The position numbers and the translations under genes were made by a program. From positions 1,984,001 through 2,048,000 of the forward strand of contig NZ_CP008953.1 in assembly GCF_000732925.1 (NCBI RefSeq): a stretch of 64,000 bases of DNA, in the 5' to 3' direction. The notes below the pieces were generated by a model that saw only the letters and a program-made list of their open reading frames with translations, had not been told where the DNA came from and searched no databases. The first letter of the stretch is position 1, and every line of letters begins with the position of its first letter. This stretch comes from Amycolatopsis japonica. Its GTDB lineage: Bacteria; Actinomycetota; Actinomycetes; Mycobacteriales; Pseudonocardiaceae. Positions 26,930 through 34,154 of the stretch are shown here, one piece after another.

Positions 26930-27769
26930 GTGCGCTGGTTTCCCCGAGCTCTCTCCTCCTCCCGCCGCGGCGGCGAGGAGGTGCTGCCGAGTCCGAACAT
27001 CTGGTATTACCAAAAGGCCTACGAGGTCGAAAACCGCGCGCAGGACGTCGACGACGAGATCTGGCGCGTGCTCACCGGGGCCCGCGATTGGTCCGGGGCG
27101 GACGTCCTCGACATCGGCTGTGGTGACGGTTTCCACCTGCCGCGGTTCGCCGCGACGGCGCGGTCGGTGGTCGGCGTCGAACCCCATGAGCCGCTCGTCC
27201 GTGACGCGCGGAACCGCGTGGAGCGGCTGGCGAACGTCGAGGTGCGGCAGGGGCGTGCGCAGCGGCTTCCCTTGCCGGACGAGGCTTTCGACGTCGTCCA
27301 CGCCCGCACCGCGTACTTCTTCGGCCCCGGTTGCGAACCCGGTCTTCGCGAAGCGGAGCGGGTGCTGCGCCCGGGTGGGCTGATGATGATCGTGGATCTC
27401 GACGTGACGAGTGAGCCCTACGGCCGCTGGATGCGGCTGGATCTGCCGCACTACGACCCGCCCGGGGTCGAGAAGTTCTTCGCGCGTCAGGGATTCGACT
27501 GCCGCAAGGTGATGACGCGGTGGCTGTTCGAAGACGCCGCCGCGATGGACGCGGTGCTGAAGATCGAGTTCAGCGCTCCGGTCGCGGCGAAGGCGATCGC
27601 GGAGGTCCGGCGGCTCAACGAGGTTTCGTCAGGTACCGGGGAGAAGCAGGTGACGCTGCCGGTGGGCTATCGCGTGCATACGCGCGCCAAGCCCACCGGC
27701 CTCGTCGTGCCGGATCACTCCGTGTCCTCGTCCGGGGCGGTGTCCTCGGCCTCGCCGAGGATGCCGTAG
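26930..27769 (+). CDS. Class I SAM-dependent methyltransferase
   Basis: 279 residues from GTG 26930, with GGAG five bases upstream. The SAM-binding Rossmann fold shows motif I VLDIGCGDGFHLPRF near residue 63, acidic motif II in VVGVEPHEPL, and motif III-IV FDVVHARTAYFF followed by RVLRPGGLMMIVDLDV. The N-terminal SPNIWYYQKAYEVENRAQD motif is one I associate with conserved actinobacterial proteins of unknown substrate. The 3' end overlaps the convergent padR-like gene by 55 bases. It is not obviously part of the RiPP operon, which lies on the other strand. Confidence 0.87.
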   Translation: MRWFPRALSSSRRGGEEVLPSPNIWYYQKAYEVENRAQDVDDEIWRVLTGARDWSGADVLDIGCGDGFHLPRFAATARSVVGVEPHEPLVRDARNRVERLANVEVRQGRAQRLPLPDEAFDVVHARTAYFFGPGCEPGLREAERVLRPGGLMMIVDLDVTSEPYGRWMRLDLPHYDPPGVEKFFARQGFDCRKVMTRWLFEDAAAMDAVLKIEFSAPVAAKAIAEVRRLNEVSSGTGEKQVTLPVGYRVHTRAKPTGLVVPDHSVSSSGAVSSASPRMP

Positions 27770-28326
27770 ATCGTCCGGCGTGCCTCGTTGAGGACGTCGA
27801 CGGTGCGGGCCTGCTGGCTTTCGCTGCCGGCGTGCATGACCTGCGCGACCGCCGCGGCCAGGGTCGCGCCCGCCTTGCGCAGGTTCACCTCGACCGGGTC
27901 GACGTCGTGGGCGATCTGCTCCCACGGCGGGACGGCGTCCTGCTGCTCGGCCGCGGCGCGGCCGGATTCGGTGAGCTCGAACAGCTTCTTGCCGTTCTCG
28001 TCCTTGCTGATCACCAGGCCTTCGTCGGCCAGCATCTGCAGGGTCGGGTAGACCGAGCCGGGGCTCGGCTTCCAGAAGCCGCCGCTGCGTTCGCCGATCT
28101 CACGGATGATCTCGTAGCCGTGCCTCGGCTGCTCGGAAAGCAGCGCCAGGATCGCGGCGCGGACGTCACCGCGTTTGCCGCGCCGTCCACCGGGGCCGCC
28201 GCGACGGCCGTGCCGGTGCCGGTGGCCCGGCCCACCCGGGCCCGGGGGGAAGTCGCCGAAGCCGCCGCGAGCCCAGGGCCCGAAGGCGGGTCGGCCGTGT
28301 TCTGGAGGGAAAGGTCGTCGTCGCAT
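27715..28326 (-). CDS. PadR family transcriptional regulator
   Basis: 203 residues from ATG 28326, with AGAGGA upstream. An unusual N-terminal extension (1-50) rich in Gly, Pro, His and Arg (GHRHRHGRRGGPGG) could bind metal or nucleic acid. The winged helix follows: DVRAAILALLSEQPRHGYEI, FWKPSPGSVYPTLQMLADEG and KKLFELTESG. The C-terminal helices dimerise. PadR proteins are usually ligand-released repressors. A CGATATATCG palindrome 38 bases upstream of the start suggests autoregulation. It lies 88 bases behind the GNAT gene on the same strand, so it may regulate the RiPP operon, but that is inferred from position alone. Confidence 0.92.
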   Translation of the reverse strand: MRRRPFPPEHGRPAFGPWARGGFGDFPPGPGGPGHRHRHGRRGGPGGRRGKRGDVRAAILALLSEQPRHGYEIIREIGERSGGFWKPSPGSVYPTLQMLADEGLVISKDENGKKLFELTESGRAAAEQQDAVPPWEQIAHDVDPVEVNLRKAGATLAAAVAQVMHAGSESQQARTVDVLNEARRTIYGILGEAEDTAPDEDTE

Positions 28327-28364
28327 GATGTGAATCCTCTCTTCGTAATGTTCCGACTCGTTCA

Positions 28365-28374
28365 CGATATATCG
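28365..28374. promoter_or_regulatory. Probable PadR operator palindrome
   Basis: CGATATATCG at 28365-28374 is a perfect 10-base palindrome flanked by GTTCA and GAAACA. It is one of few AT-rich spots in the region, and similar ATAT-centred dyads are typical operators of PadR regulators. It sits just upstream of the padR-like gene, in the interval after the GNAT stop. Confidence 0.5.
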
Positions 28375-28414
28375 GAAACAGTCGTACGGCAACCCGTCTT
28401 CGGTGATCTGGGTC

Positions 28415-28882
28415 TCAGGAGAGGGCGAGTGCGAGCAGGTCGATGCCGCCGGAGTCGAACGCGCCGACCTTCCGCCATCCCCAACGGTGATAGAGCCGCC
28501 GCGCCGGCGCCTCGACGCGTGAGGCGAGTACGGCGAACCGTTCCGGTCGCTCTTTCAGCAGGTCGTCGAGCAGAGCGCGGCCCAGTCCGCGGCCACGGAG
28601 CTCGGGGACGAGCGCCAGTTCGTATACGTAGAACAGCTCCTCGCCGTCGAGCCACGAGGGAGCCGGAGCCGTCGCACGGCCAGGCCACCAGCCGGCTTCT
28701 CGCCGGACCCCGTAGGCGAAGCCGCCGATCGTTCCGGCTTCGCGCACCGTCGTCATGGCGAACCCGGGGAGCGCGGCGTGTTCGGCGAACAGCACGCCGA
28801 ACCGGGCGACGTCGTCCTCGCCTTCGAGGTAAGGCGGTTCGCGATAGACGCGGCGGTAGACGTCGTCCAGTTCAGAGCGCAC
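28415..28882 (-). CDS. GNAT family N-acetyltransferase of the YcaO cluster
   Basis: 155 residues from GTG 28882, overlapping the MFS stop by 11 bases, so coupled to it. The GNAT fold is clear: FYVYELALVPELRGRGLGRALLDDLL near residue 90 contains the acetyl-CoA pyrophosphate loop (RGRGLGRA), followed by RVEAPARRLYHRWGWRKVG, typical of the last strands. Members acetylate amines of small molecules, peptides or proteins. As last gene of the peptide-YcaO-MFS operon it may acetylate the mature peptide or provide immunity (inference). Confidence 0.88.
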   Translation of the reverse strand: MRSELDDVYRRVYREPPYLEGEDDVARFGVLFAEHAALPGFAMTTVREAGTIGGFAYGVRREAGWWPGRATAPAPSWLDGEELFYVYELALVPELRGRGLGRALLDDLLKERPERFAVLASRVEAPARRLYHRWGWRKVGAFDSGGIDLLALALS

Positions 28883-30080
28883 GGTTCAGTCTGCCCAGCA
28901 CCACGATCGCCACGCCACAGAAGCCGATCAGCACCAGCCACGGCAGAGCCGGACCGTGCGACAGCAACCAGGTGAACATCGCCGGGGCGATCACCCGCGC
29001 CGCGCTCCACACGAGTTCTTCGAGGCCGAGATAGCGGCCGCGCAGCCGCGCCGGGGCGATCGCGACGGTCAGCGCGCTGCTGGTCGGCGCCTGGAGCAGT
29101 TCGGCGCAGGTGAAGACGATCATCGCGAGGGCGAGCACGAGGAACGCCGCCGTGGACTCTCCGGTGGGTACCAGCGCGAACAGGGCGAACGAGATCGCCC
29201 AGACCGCGGCCGAGAGCCGGAGTGTGCGCGGCATGCTTCGCCGCTCGACCCGGCGTGACACCACGGTCTGCGCGAGCACGATCAGCACCGTGTTGACCGT
29301 GAACAGGACCCCGGGCTGCCAAGCCGGCAGCTTCAGGCCGTCGAGGACGTAGGCGCTCAGCAGGACGGTCAACGCCAGGTCGCACAACGCGAAGACGAAG
29401 ACGGTCACGAGAACGCCGCGAAAGATCCGGTCGGCGAACACCTTCCGGTAGCCGCCGGCGGGAGCGGCCTCCGGTTCGGTCTCGCGCGGGGTGCCCGCCG
29501 GGGCGCGCCACGACGCGACCAGAACCGCGGCGACGACGAAACTAGCGGCGTTCACCAGCACGATCGCCGTGTAGCCGGCGGTGCCGCCCCACGCGACCAT
29601 CGCCGCGCCGAGGAGCCCGCCGAGCCCGATGCCGACGTTGCGCAGCGCGCGTTCCATCGCATACCAGCGGGCGCGCTGGCCGTCGTCGGCCACCTGCGCC
29701 ACCAGCGCGCCGGTCGACGGCCAGAACATGCCCTCGCCCCAGAAGGTCACCGCGGCCAGGACGACCAGATGCCACGCCTCGTCGGCGAAGACGTAGCCGG
29801 TGAAGGTCACCGCCCGGATCAGGTTGGCGGTGATCACCATCCGGCCTGGTCCGAACCGGTCGATCAGCCGTCCCGCGAGCGGCCCCGACGGCAACGCGAT
29901 CAGCGCCGCGATCGACAGCGCCGCTCCGACGGCCGTCAGCGAAAGGCCCTTGGCCGCGTGGAAGTACACGACGGCGAACGGGAGGAACAGACCGGTCCCG
30001 AGCGCGTCGACGCTTTGCGCCGCGATGAGCGGGAACCGCCCGCGGGTGCTGGGGAGACCGAGCAGGTCCGCGGTGGCCAT
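28872..30080 (-). CDS. MFS transporter of the YcaO cluster
   Basis: 402 residues from ATG 30080, which overlaps the YcaO stop (TGATG), so the two are translationally coupled. Twelve hydrophobic segments can be drawn; the loop 2-3 motif is present as GPLAGRLIDRFGPGRMVI, and the second half repeats it as VSRRVERRSMPRTLRL. The family is drug:proton antiport-like (DHA1). In this operon it most likely exports the modified peptide and gives self-resistance. An upstream in-frame extension into the YcaO gene is not credible. Confidence 0.9.
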   Translation of the reverse strand: MATADLLGLPSTRGRFPLIAAQSVDALGTGLFLPFAVVYFHAAKGLSLTAVGAALSIAALIALPSGPLAGRLIDRFGPGRMVITANLIRAVTFTGYVFADEAWHLVVLAAVTFWGEGMFWPSTGALVAQVADDGQRARWYAMERALRNVGIGLGGLLGAAMVAWGGTAGYTAIVLVNAASFVVAAVLVASWRAPAGTPRETEPEAAPAGGYRKVFADRIFRGVLVTVFVFALCDLALTVLLSAYVLDGLKLPAWQPGVLFTVNTVLIVLAQTVVSRRVERRSMPRTLRLSAAVWAISFALFALVPTGESTAAFLVLALAMIVFTCAELLQAPTSSALTVAIAPARLRGRYLGLEELVWSAARVIAPAMFTWLLSHGPALPWLVLIGFCGVAIVVLGRLNRAL

Positions 30081-32248
30081 CACGCGTGGGGAAGCGGGAA
30101 GACGTTGAGTTCGTGCTCGGCGAGAGGTTCGTCCCGCCAGCCGAGTTCCACGGCCGCGTCGGCGATCCTTCCGTTCCCCCACAACGGCGATCCGGCGGGG
30201 AAGTTCGAAACGAGGCCCGGCACGAGCGTATGCGCGGCGTGGAATCCGGCGGCCGCGACGTCACAGGTCGTCAGGTCGACGCTGATCACCTCGAACCCCC
30301 GGCTTTCGACGCGGGCTTGGTAGGCCTTGAGCCGCCGCTCGCCGAGGGCGGGAAGATCGGCCCAGTCGCGGCTCGGCAGGTCCATGACCCAGGGCTTCAC
30401 TCGCTTCGCGGCCCGTGGGTCGAGGTAGATCTGTTGCTGGCAAAGGAGATCCGCGACATCGGCGAAATCGTGGCGATACGAGTCCAGGTAGCGCCGATCG
30501 GCCCGGTGCGGTTTGAGGTTGCCCAGATGCGGCAGGTCCCGGCGCATACCGGACAGCTCGCGTTCGTCGTCGAGTGCGTGGCAGGTGTGCTGGAGCGTGA
30601 AGCCTTCGGCGAGCGCCTTCTTGGCGGCCTCCAGTGCGTCCGGCCGGGCCGCGAAGCCGATCGACAGCCAGCGCTTCACCCGGTCGAACACCGCCGCGGC
30701 GATCACCGGGACGTCGAACTCGTTGTCCAGGTGGATGAGCGCGACCTCGTAGTCGTCGGTGGCGTCGGCGATGAGCGACCGGATCTCGTCCGGGATCGAG
30801 AGACGGCCGAGGCGTGGTGTGTTGGCCCACCAGAGCATGGTCGTGTCGCGCTCGAGAACCTCTTCGAGGCCGGACGTGACGGCGTGCTCCTCGGTGGTCC
30901 CGCTCGCGAGGCCCGCGATCAGAGGGTCGGCGAAATGCGCTTCCCCGGGTCGGCGTTCGTTCGAGAACAGGAAAGCCGGAATCCACACGGGTTCGCCGGT
31001 GGTGTGGGAGAAGCCTTCCACCCACGAACACTCCGTGTCCCGGGTGAGCGGCGCGAACGGGAAACCCGGCGACCGGTACTGCGAAGCCGAATAGAGGTTC
31101 AGCCGTCGAGGGTCGACCGCGGGTACGCCGTAGCGGAGGAACTGGTTGTAGCTGCCGAAGCACACTTCGCGCTCCGGAGCGAGCCAGCTTCCGCAGTACC
31201 GCTCGACAGCTTCGCCGATGGCCGACTGCCGCGCGAGGTCGAAGTCGTACCACGACGTGCCGAAGGCCTGACGGTCGTTGGGCCAGTTCGTCACCCGGCG
31301 CATGTCCGCGACGTCGACCGCGCAGACCCGCAGCCGGGCGGGCATTCCCGGGGTGGGCGGGATTTCGCCGACGCCGGTCACGATCCCGGTCTGATCGTCC
31401 ACCAGCAGCTCGGGATCGGTCACGGTGGGAACGGTCCGGGCCCGGTCGGGGACGGGGAGGATCGGGCGGCGGATCTCGGTCAGGTCCGCAGGGTTGAGTT
31501 CGATCTCGCCGGTGGTCATGGCGGTTCGCCCGCCGGAGAGCCAGCGTCCGAGATGGACGGCGAGGGTGGTCAGCGCCCAGCGGGCGTCGCCGGGCCGAAG
31601 CGGGGTGGAGCCGGAGGGGGCGGAAAGGAACGCCTCGACGACACGCGGGTCTTGCGCGGCGGAGCGGCGCCGCGCGACGACGTCGGCGAAATCGATGCCG
31701 CCGGGCGCGATCGCGGGTCCGGCGATCACGCGGCCACGTTCGCGGCGCAACGGAAGCCAGCGCACCCCGCTTCCGGCGCACAACGCGTCCAGCGCGATCA
31801 ATTCGGTGTAGGCGGGGTGATCGAAGGCGGAGACCACGACGGTGTTGTTCAGGTCCATTTCGGACAGGTCATGGAAGTAAGGGACCGTTTCGACGCTCGC
31901 GTACCCGACCGCCTCGAGGATCTCCGCCAGCGGCTCGATGAGCACGGGCGAGCCGGTGAGAACGATCGCGGTGGTGGTGACGTCGTCGGCCTCGGTGCCC
32001 CGGTCGGGACGGAGGCAGCCGTCCGCTTCGAGGATGTCCATCATTTCCGCGTAATCCGGATTCATGCCGTCCAGCAGTTCGGCGCGAGTCCGGGTGCCGT
32101 CGCAACGGCTCGCCCAGGCGCGGAATTCCCCGGTGGGCGCGGCGATGTAGAACTGTCCCCCGTTGGGGGTGACGAGAAAGCAGAGCTCTGGTTCGAGATC
32201 GGTGATCTCGATCCCGTCGAGCCGCGGTCTGACCTCTTCGGACCCCAT
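30080..32248 (-). CDS. YcaO cyclodehydratase fused to a leader-binding/E1-like domain (TOMM-type RiPP enzyme)
   Basis: 722 residues from ATG 32248. Residues about 10-90 (PELCFLVTPNGGQFYIAA, then EMMDILEADGCLRPD) look like a RiPP recognition element (PqqD-like winged helix). Residues 90-200 are a degenerate ThiF/E1-like part. From about 270 on it is YcaO: SAIGEAVERYCGSW (SxxxExxER, ATP/Mg site), GLEEVLERDTTMLWW, QHTCHALDDEREL, and a Pro-containing C-terminus ending FPLPHA, as in azoline cyclodehydratases where the C-terminal prolines matter. YcaO enzymes phosphorylate a backbone amide to make azolines, thioamides or amidines. The putative substrate gene lies 87 bases upstream behind a hairpin. 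No separate dehydrogenase or TfuA gene is present. Confidence 0.93.
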   Translation of the reverse strand: MGSEEVRPRLDGIEITDLEPELCFLVTPNGGQFYIAAPTGEFRAWASRCDGTRTRAELLDGMNPDYAEMMDILEADGCLRPDRGTEADDVTTTAIVLTGSPVLIEPLAEILEAVGYASVETVPYFHDLSEMDLNNTVVVSAFDHPAYTELIALDALCAGSGVRWLPLRRERGRVIAGPAIAPGGIDFADVVARRRSAAQDPRVVEAFLSAPSGSTPLRPGDARWALTTLAVHLGRWLSGGRTAMTTGEIELNPADLTEIRRPILPVPDRARTVPTVTDPELLVDDQTGIVTGVGEIPPTPGMPARLRVCAVDVADMRRVTNWPNDRQAFGTSWYDFDLARQSAIGEAVERYCGSWLAPEREVCFGSYNQFLRYGVPAVDPRRLNLYSASQYRSPGFPFAPLTRDTECSWVEGFSHTTGEPVWIPAFLFSNERRPGEAHFADPLIAGLASGTTEEHAVTSGLEEVLERDTTMLWWANTPRLGRLSIPDEIRSLIADATDDYEVALIHLDNEFDVPVIAAAVFDRVKRWLSIGFAARPDALEAAKKALAEGFTLQHTCHALDDERELSGMRRDLPHLGNLKPHRADRRYLDSYRHDFADVADLLCQQQIYLDPRAAKRVKPWVMDLPSRDWADLPALGERRLKAYQARVESRGFEVISVDLTTCDVAAAGFHAAHTLVPGLVSNFPAGSPLWGNGRIADAAVELGWRDEPLAEHELNVFPLPHA

Positions 32249-32279
32249 GGCAACCCCATCGTTTCCTGGACTCCCGCCT

Positions 32280-32316
32280 CGCCGCCGCGATCCCCGTGGC
32301 CGGGATCGCGGCGGCG
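32280..32316 (-). terminator. Hairpin between the precursor gene and the YcaO gene
   Basis: CGCCGCCGCGATCCC (32280-32294) pairs perfectly with GGGATCGCGGCGGCG (32302-32316), a 15-bp stem with a 7-base loop. It lies 20 bases behind the peptide stop and 32 bases before the enzyme start, without a T-run. In RiPP operons such a structure typically lowers read-through or stabilises the precursor mRNA, so that peptide exceeds enzyme. Confidence 0.75.
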
Positions 32317-32335
32317 CGGGCGGCTGGTCGGCCGG

Positions 32336-32470
32336 TTACTTGGCGGCGGAACGGTTGTGCACGACCGCGCGGTTGTGCACGACGGCGCGGTTGTGGACGA
32401 CCGCGCGGTTGTGGACCACGGCGCGGTTGTGGACGACGACGGCGGCGGGGCGCTCGAAGGTCGAGATCAT
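32336..32470 (-). CDS. Repeat-core RiPP precursor peptide (five VVHNRA hexads)
   Basis: 44-residue peptide from ATG 32470 with a textbook AGGAGG four bases upstream, ending in TAA. The N-terminus is MISTFERPAAV (leader-like), followed from residue 12 by four VVHNRA units and a fifth VVHNR-S, then AAK. The five 18-bp units (32437 down to 32348) differ only at third codon positions of Val, Ala and Arg, apart from the final Ala-to-Ser, so selection acts on the peptide. The hexads contain no Cys or Thr, the only Ser is the last residue of unit five, and the remaining S/T are S3 and T4. Directly upstream of a YcaO fusion with a leader-binding domain on the same strand. Modified residues are unknown; His, Asn, Arg or the backbone are candidates. 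Confidence 0.88.
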   Translation of the reverse strand: MISTFERPAAVVVHNRAVVHNRAVVHNRAVVHNRAVVHNRSAAK

Positions 32471-32497
32471 GGTTCCTCCTGTAGTTCACTCGGGGTC

Positions 32498-32517
32498 GTC
32501 ACGCTCCGTGGCGTGAC
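32498..32517. promoter_or_regulatory. Inverted repeat upstream of the precursor gene
   Basis: GTCACGC (32498-32504) and GCGTGAC (32511-32517) form a dyad with a six-base spacer, 28 bases above the peptide start. Further upstream CCGGACGT occurs twice at 32534 and 32547, 13 bases apart. The 219 bases between this gene and divergent rlmN otherwise show no gene. The dyad could be an operator or a 5' leader hairpin. Confidence 0.45.
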
Positions 32518-32689
32518 ATGAACAAGTCTGGCGCCGGACGTGACCTCCGGACGTCTCCTGACGTGCGATCCGCACGAGCCGGCGTGAACGACGCATGGGT
32601 CGGTCCGGGCACGGCTCACGTGACCTGGGGAACAGCGATCCAGGGCGGCCGAGGCGCGTCGCAGGTGGACGTGGGACACTGAATGAGCT

Positions 32690-33796
32690 ATGACTGCCCT
32701 CCCTCTCGTCTTCGACGCGCCCAAGCGCGGCCTCCCGCCGCGCCACCTCGCCGATCTCACCGCCGCCGAGCGGGCCGCGGCCGTCGCCGAGCTGGGTGAG
32801 AAGCCGTTCCGCGCGAAACAGCTTTCGAACCACTACTTCTCGCGGCTCACGGTGAACCCGGAGGAGATGACCGACATCCCGGCCGCGTCGCGGGAGAAGC
32901 TCGTCGGCGATCTGATGCCGACGCTGCTCACCGAGATCAAGGCGCTCGCCTGTGATGACGGGACCACCCGCAAGACCTTGTGGCGCGCGCACGACGGGAC
33001 GCTGCTGGAGAGCGTGCTGATGCGCTACCCGGACCGCGCGACCCTGTGCATCTCGAGCCAGGCGGGGTGCGGCATGGCGTGCCCCTTCTGCGCGACCGGG
33101 CAGGGCGGCCTCGACCGGAACCTGTCGACCGCGGAGATCGTCGACCAGGTCCGCTCCGCCGCCGCCGTGATGCGCGACGGACAGATGCCCGGCGGTCCCG
33201 GCCGCCTGTCGAACATCGTCTTCATGGGCATGGGCGAGCCGCTCGCGAACTACAAGCGGGTGGTGGCGGCGGTCCGGCGGATCACCGATCCCTCGCCGGA
33301 GGGACTCGGGATCGGTCAGCGTTCGGTGACCGTGTCGACGGTGGGTCTCGCGCCGGCGATCCGGAAGCTGGCGGACGAGAAGATGCAGGTGCGCCTGGCG
33401 GTTTCGCTGCACACGCCGGACGACGAACTGCGGGACACGCTGGTGCCGGTGAACGAGCGCTGGTCTGTGGACGAGGTCCTGTCCGCGGCCCGGTATTACG
33501 CGGACACTTCCGGCCGCCGGGTGTCGATCGAGTACGCGCTGATCCGGGACGTCAACGACCAGCCTTGGCGTGCCGAACTGCTGGCGAAGCGGCTTCGCCA
33601 GCACCTGGGCCAGTTGGTGCACGTGAACGTGATCCCGCTGAACCCGACGCCGGGAAGCAAGTGGGACGCCTCGCCGAAGCCGGTGGAGCGGGAGTTCGTC
33701 CGGCTGGTGAACGCGGGCGGTGTGGCGTGCACGGTGCGTGACACGCGTGGTCAGGAGATCGCGGCGGCGTGCGGTCAGCTCGCCGCCGAGAACTGA
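32690..33796 (+). CDS. rlmN: Dual-specificity 23S rRNA/tRNA C2-adenosine methyltransferase RlmN
   Basis: 368-residue radical-SAM enzyme methylating A2503 of 23S rRNA and A37 of tRNA. The iron-sulphur Cys triad lies in [16 protein letters not shown] (CxxxCxxC) near residue 125. [24 protein letters not shown] and [14 protein letters not shown] are further hallmarks, and the C-terminal catalytic Cys is in [24 protein letters not shown] 32690 follows GAATGAGCT. In synteny it should follow cdsA; the RiPP island intervenes. Confidence 0.97.
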   Translation: MTALPLVFDAPKRGLPPRHLADLTAAERAAAVAELGEKPFRAKQLSNHYFSRLTVNPEEMTDIPAASREKLVGDLMPTLLTEIKALACDDGTTRKTLWRAHDGTLLESVLMRYPDRATLCISSQAGCGMACPFCATGQGGLDRNLSTAEIVDQVRSAAAVMRDGQMPGGPGRLSNIVFMGMGEPLANYKRVVAAVRRITDPSPEGLGIGQRSVTVSTVGLAPAIRKLADEKMQVRLAVSLHTPDDELRDTLVPVNERWSVDEVLSAARYYADTSGRRVSIEYALIRDVNDQPWRAELLAKRLRQHLGQLVHVNVIPLNPTPGSKWDASPKPVEREFVRLVNAGGVACTVRDTRGQEIAAACGQLAAEN

Positions 33797-33825
33797 GTTT
33801 TCCTTTCAGTGATGGAGATTTTGTC

Positions 33826-34122
33826 GTGATGTATGCCCCCAGCCTGTTGGACCCGGCTGCGGAGGAGCTGAAGCTCGCGGACGTGCTCGGCCATGGCGCG
33901 ACCGGTGTCGCGCGCGAGGCCAGGACGTTGCTCGGTGAGCGGTTCAGCTCGGTGACCTTCATGTACGTCCTGATGCGGGCGTTCGAGGTGGAGTACACGG
34001 CGGCGCGGGACGCTTCGCGGTGGCACGAGTTCCACGGCGGACCGTACGCGCTGTCGGACGCCGACCTCGAAGCCCTGCTGGCGCCCTGGCTCGGGGCACC
34101 GGCCGCGTCGATCACCGCGTAG
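33826..34122 (+). CDS. Small protein of unknown function behind rlmN
   Basis: 98 residues from GTG 33826 (or ATG 33829), with GGAG nine bases before the GTG. I do not recognise the family. It is predicted helical and acidic in part; notable segments are VLGHGATGVAREARTLLGERF, VTFMYVLMRAFEVEYTAARD, and a final Ala/Leu-rich part. There is no signal peptide or Cys. It lies 29 bases after rlmN on the same strand, so co-transcription is likely, but no functional link can be stated. Confidence 0.6.
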   Translation: MMYAPSLLDPAAEELKLADVLGHGATGVAREARTLLGERFSSVTFMYVLMRAFEVEYTAARDASRWHEFHGGPYALSDADLEALLAPWLGAPAASITA

Positions 34123-34154
34123 GCGGGATCGACGCGACCGTCCTTTGTGGATGG

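Noticed and set aside
32348..32437. 18-bp tandem repeats as a CRISPR-like or minisatellite array
   Set aside because: No spacers; unit length is a multiple of three and differences are synonymous, so it is a coding repeat.
32296..32484. Plus-strand frame over the hexad repeats giving a Cys/Arg-Gly repeat peptide
   Set aside because: No ribosome site, ends in the promoter region of rlmN, and the minus-strand codons show the synonymous pattern.
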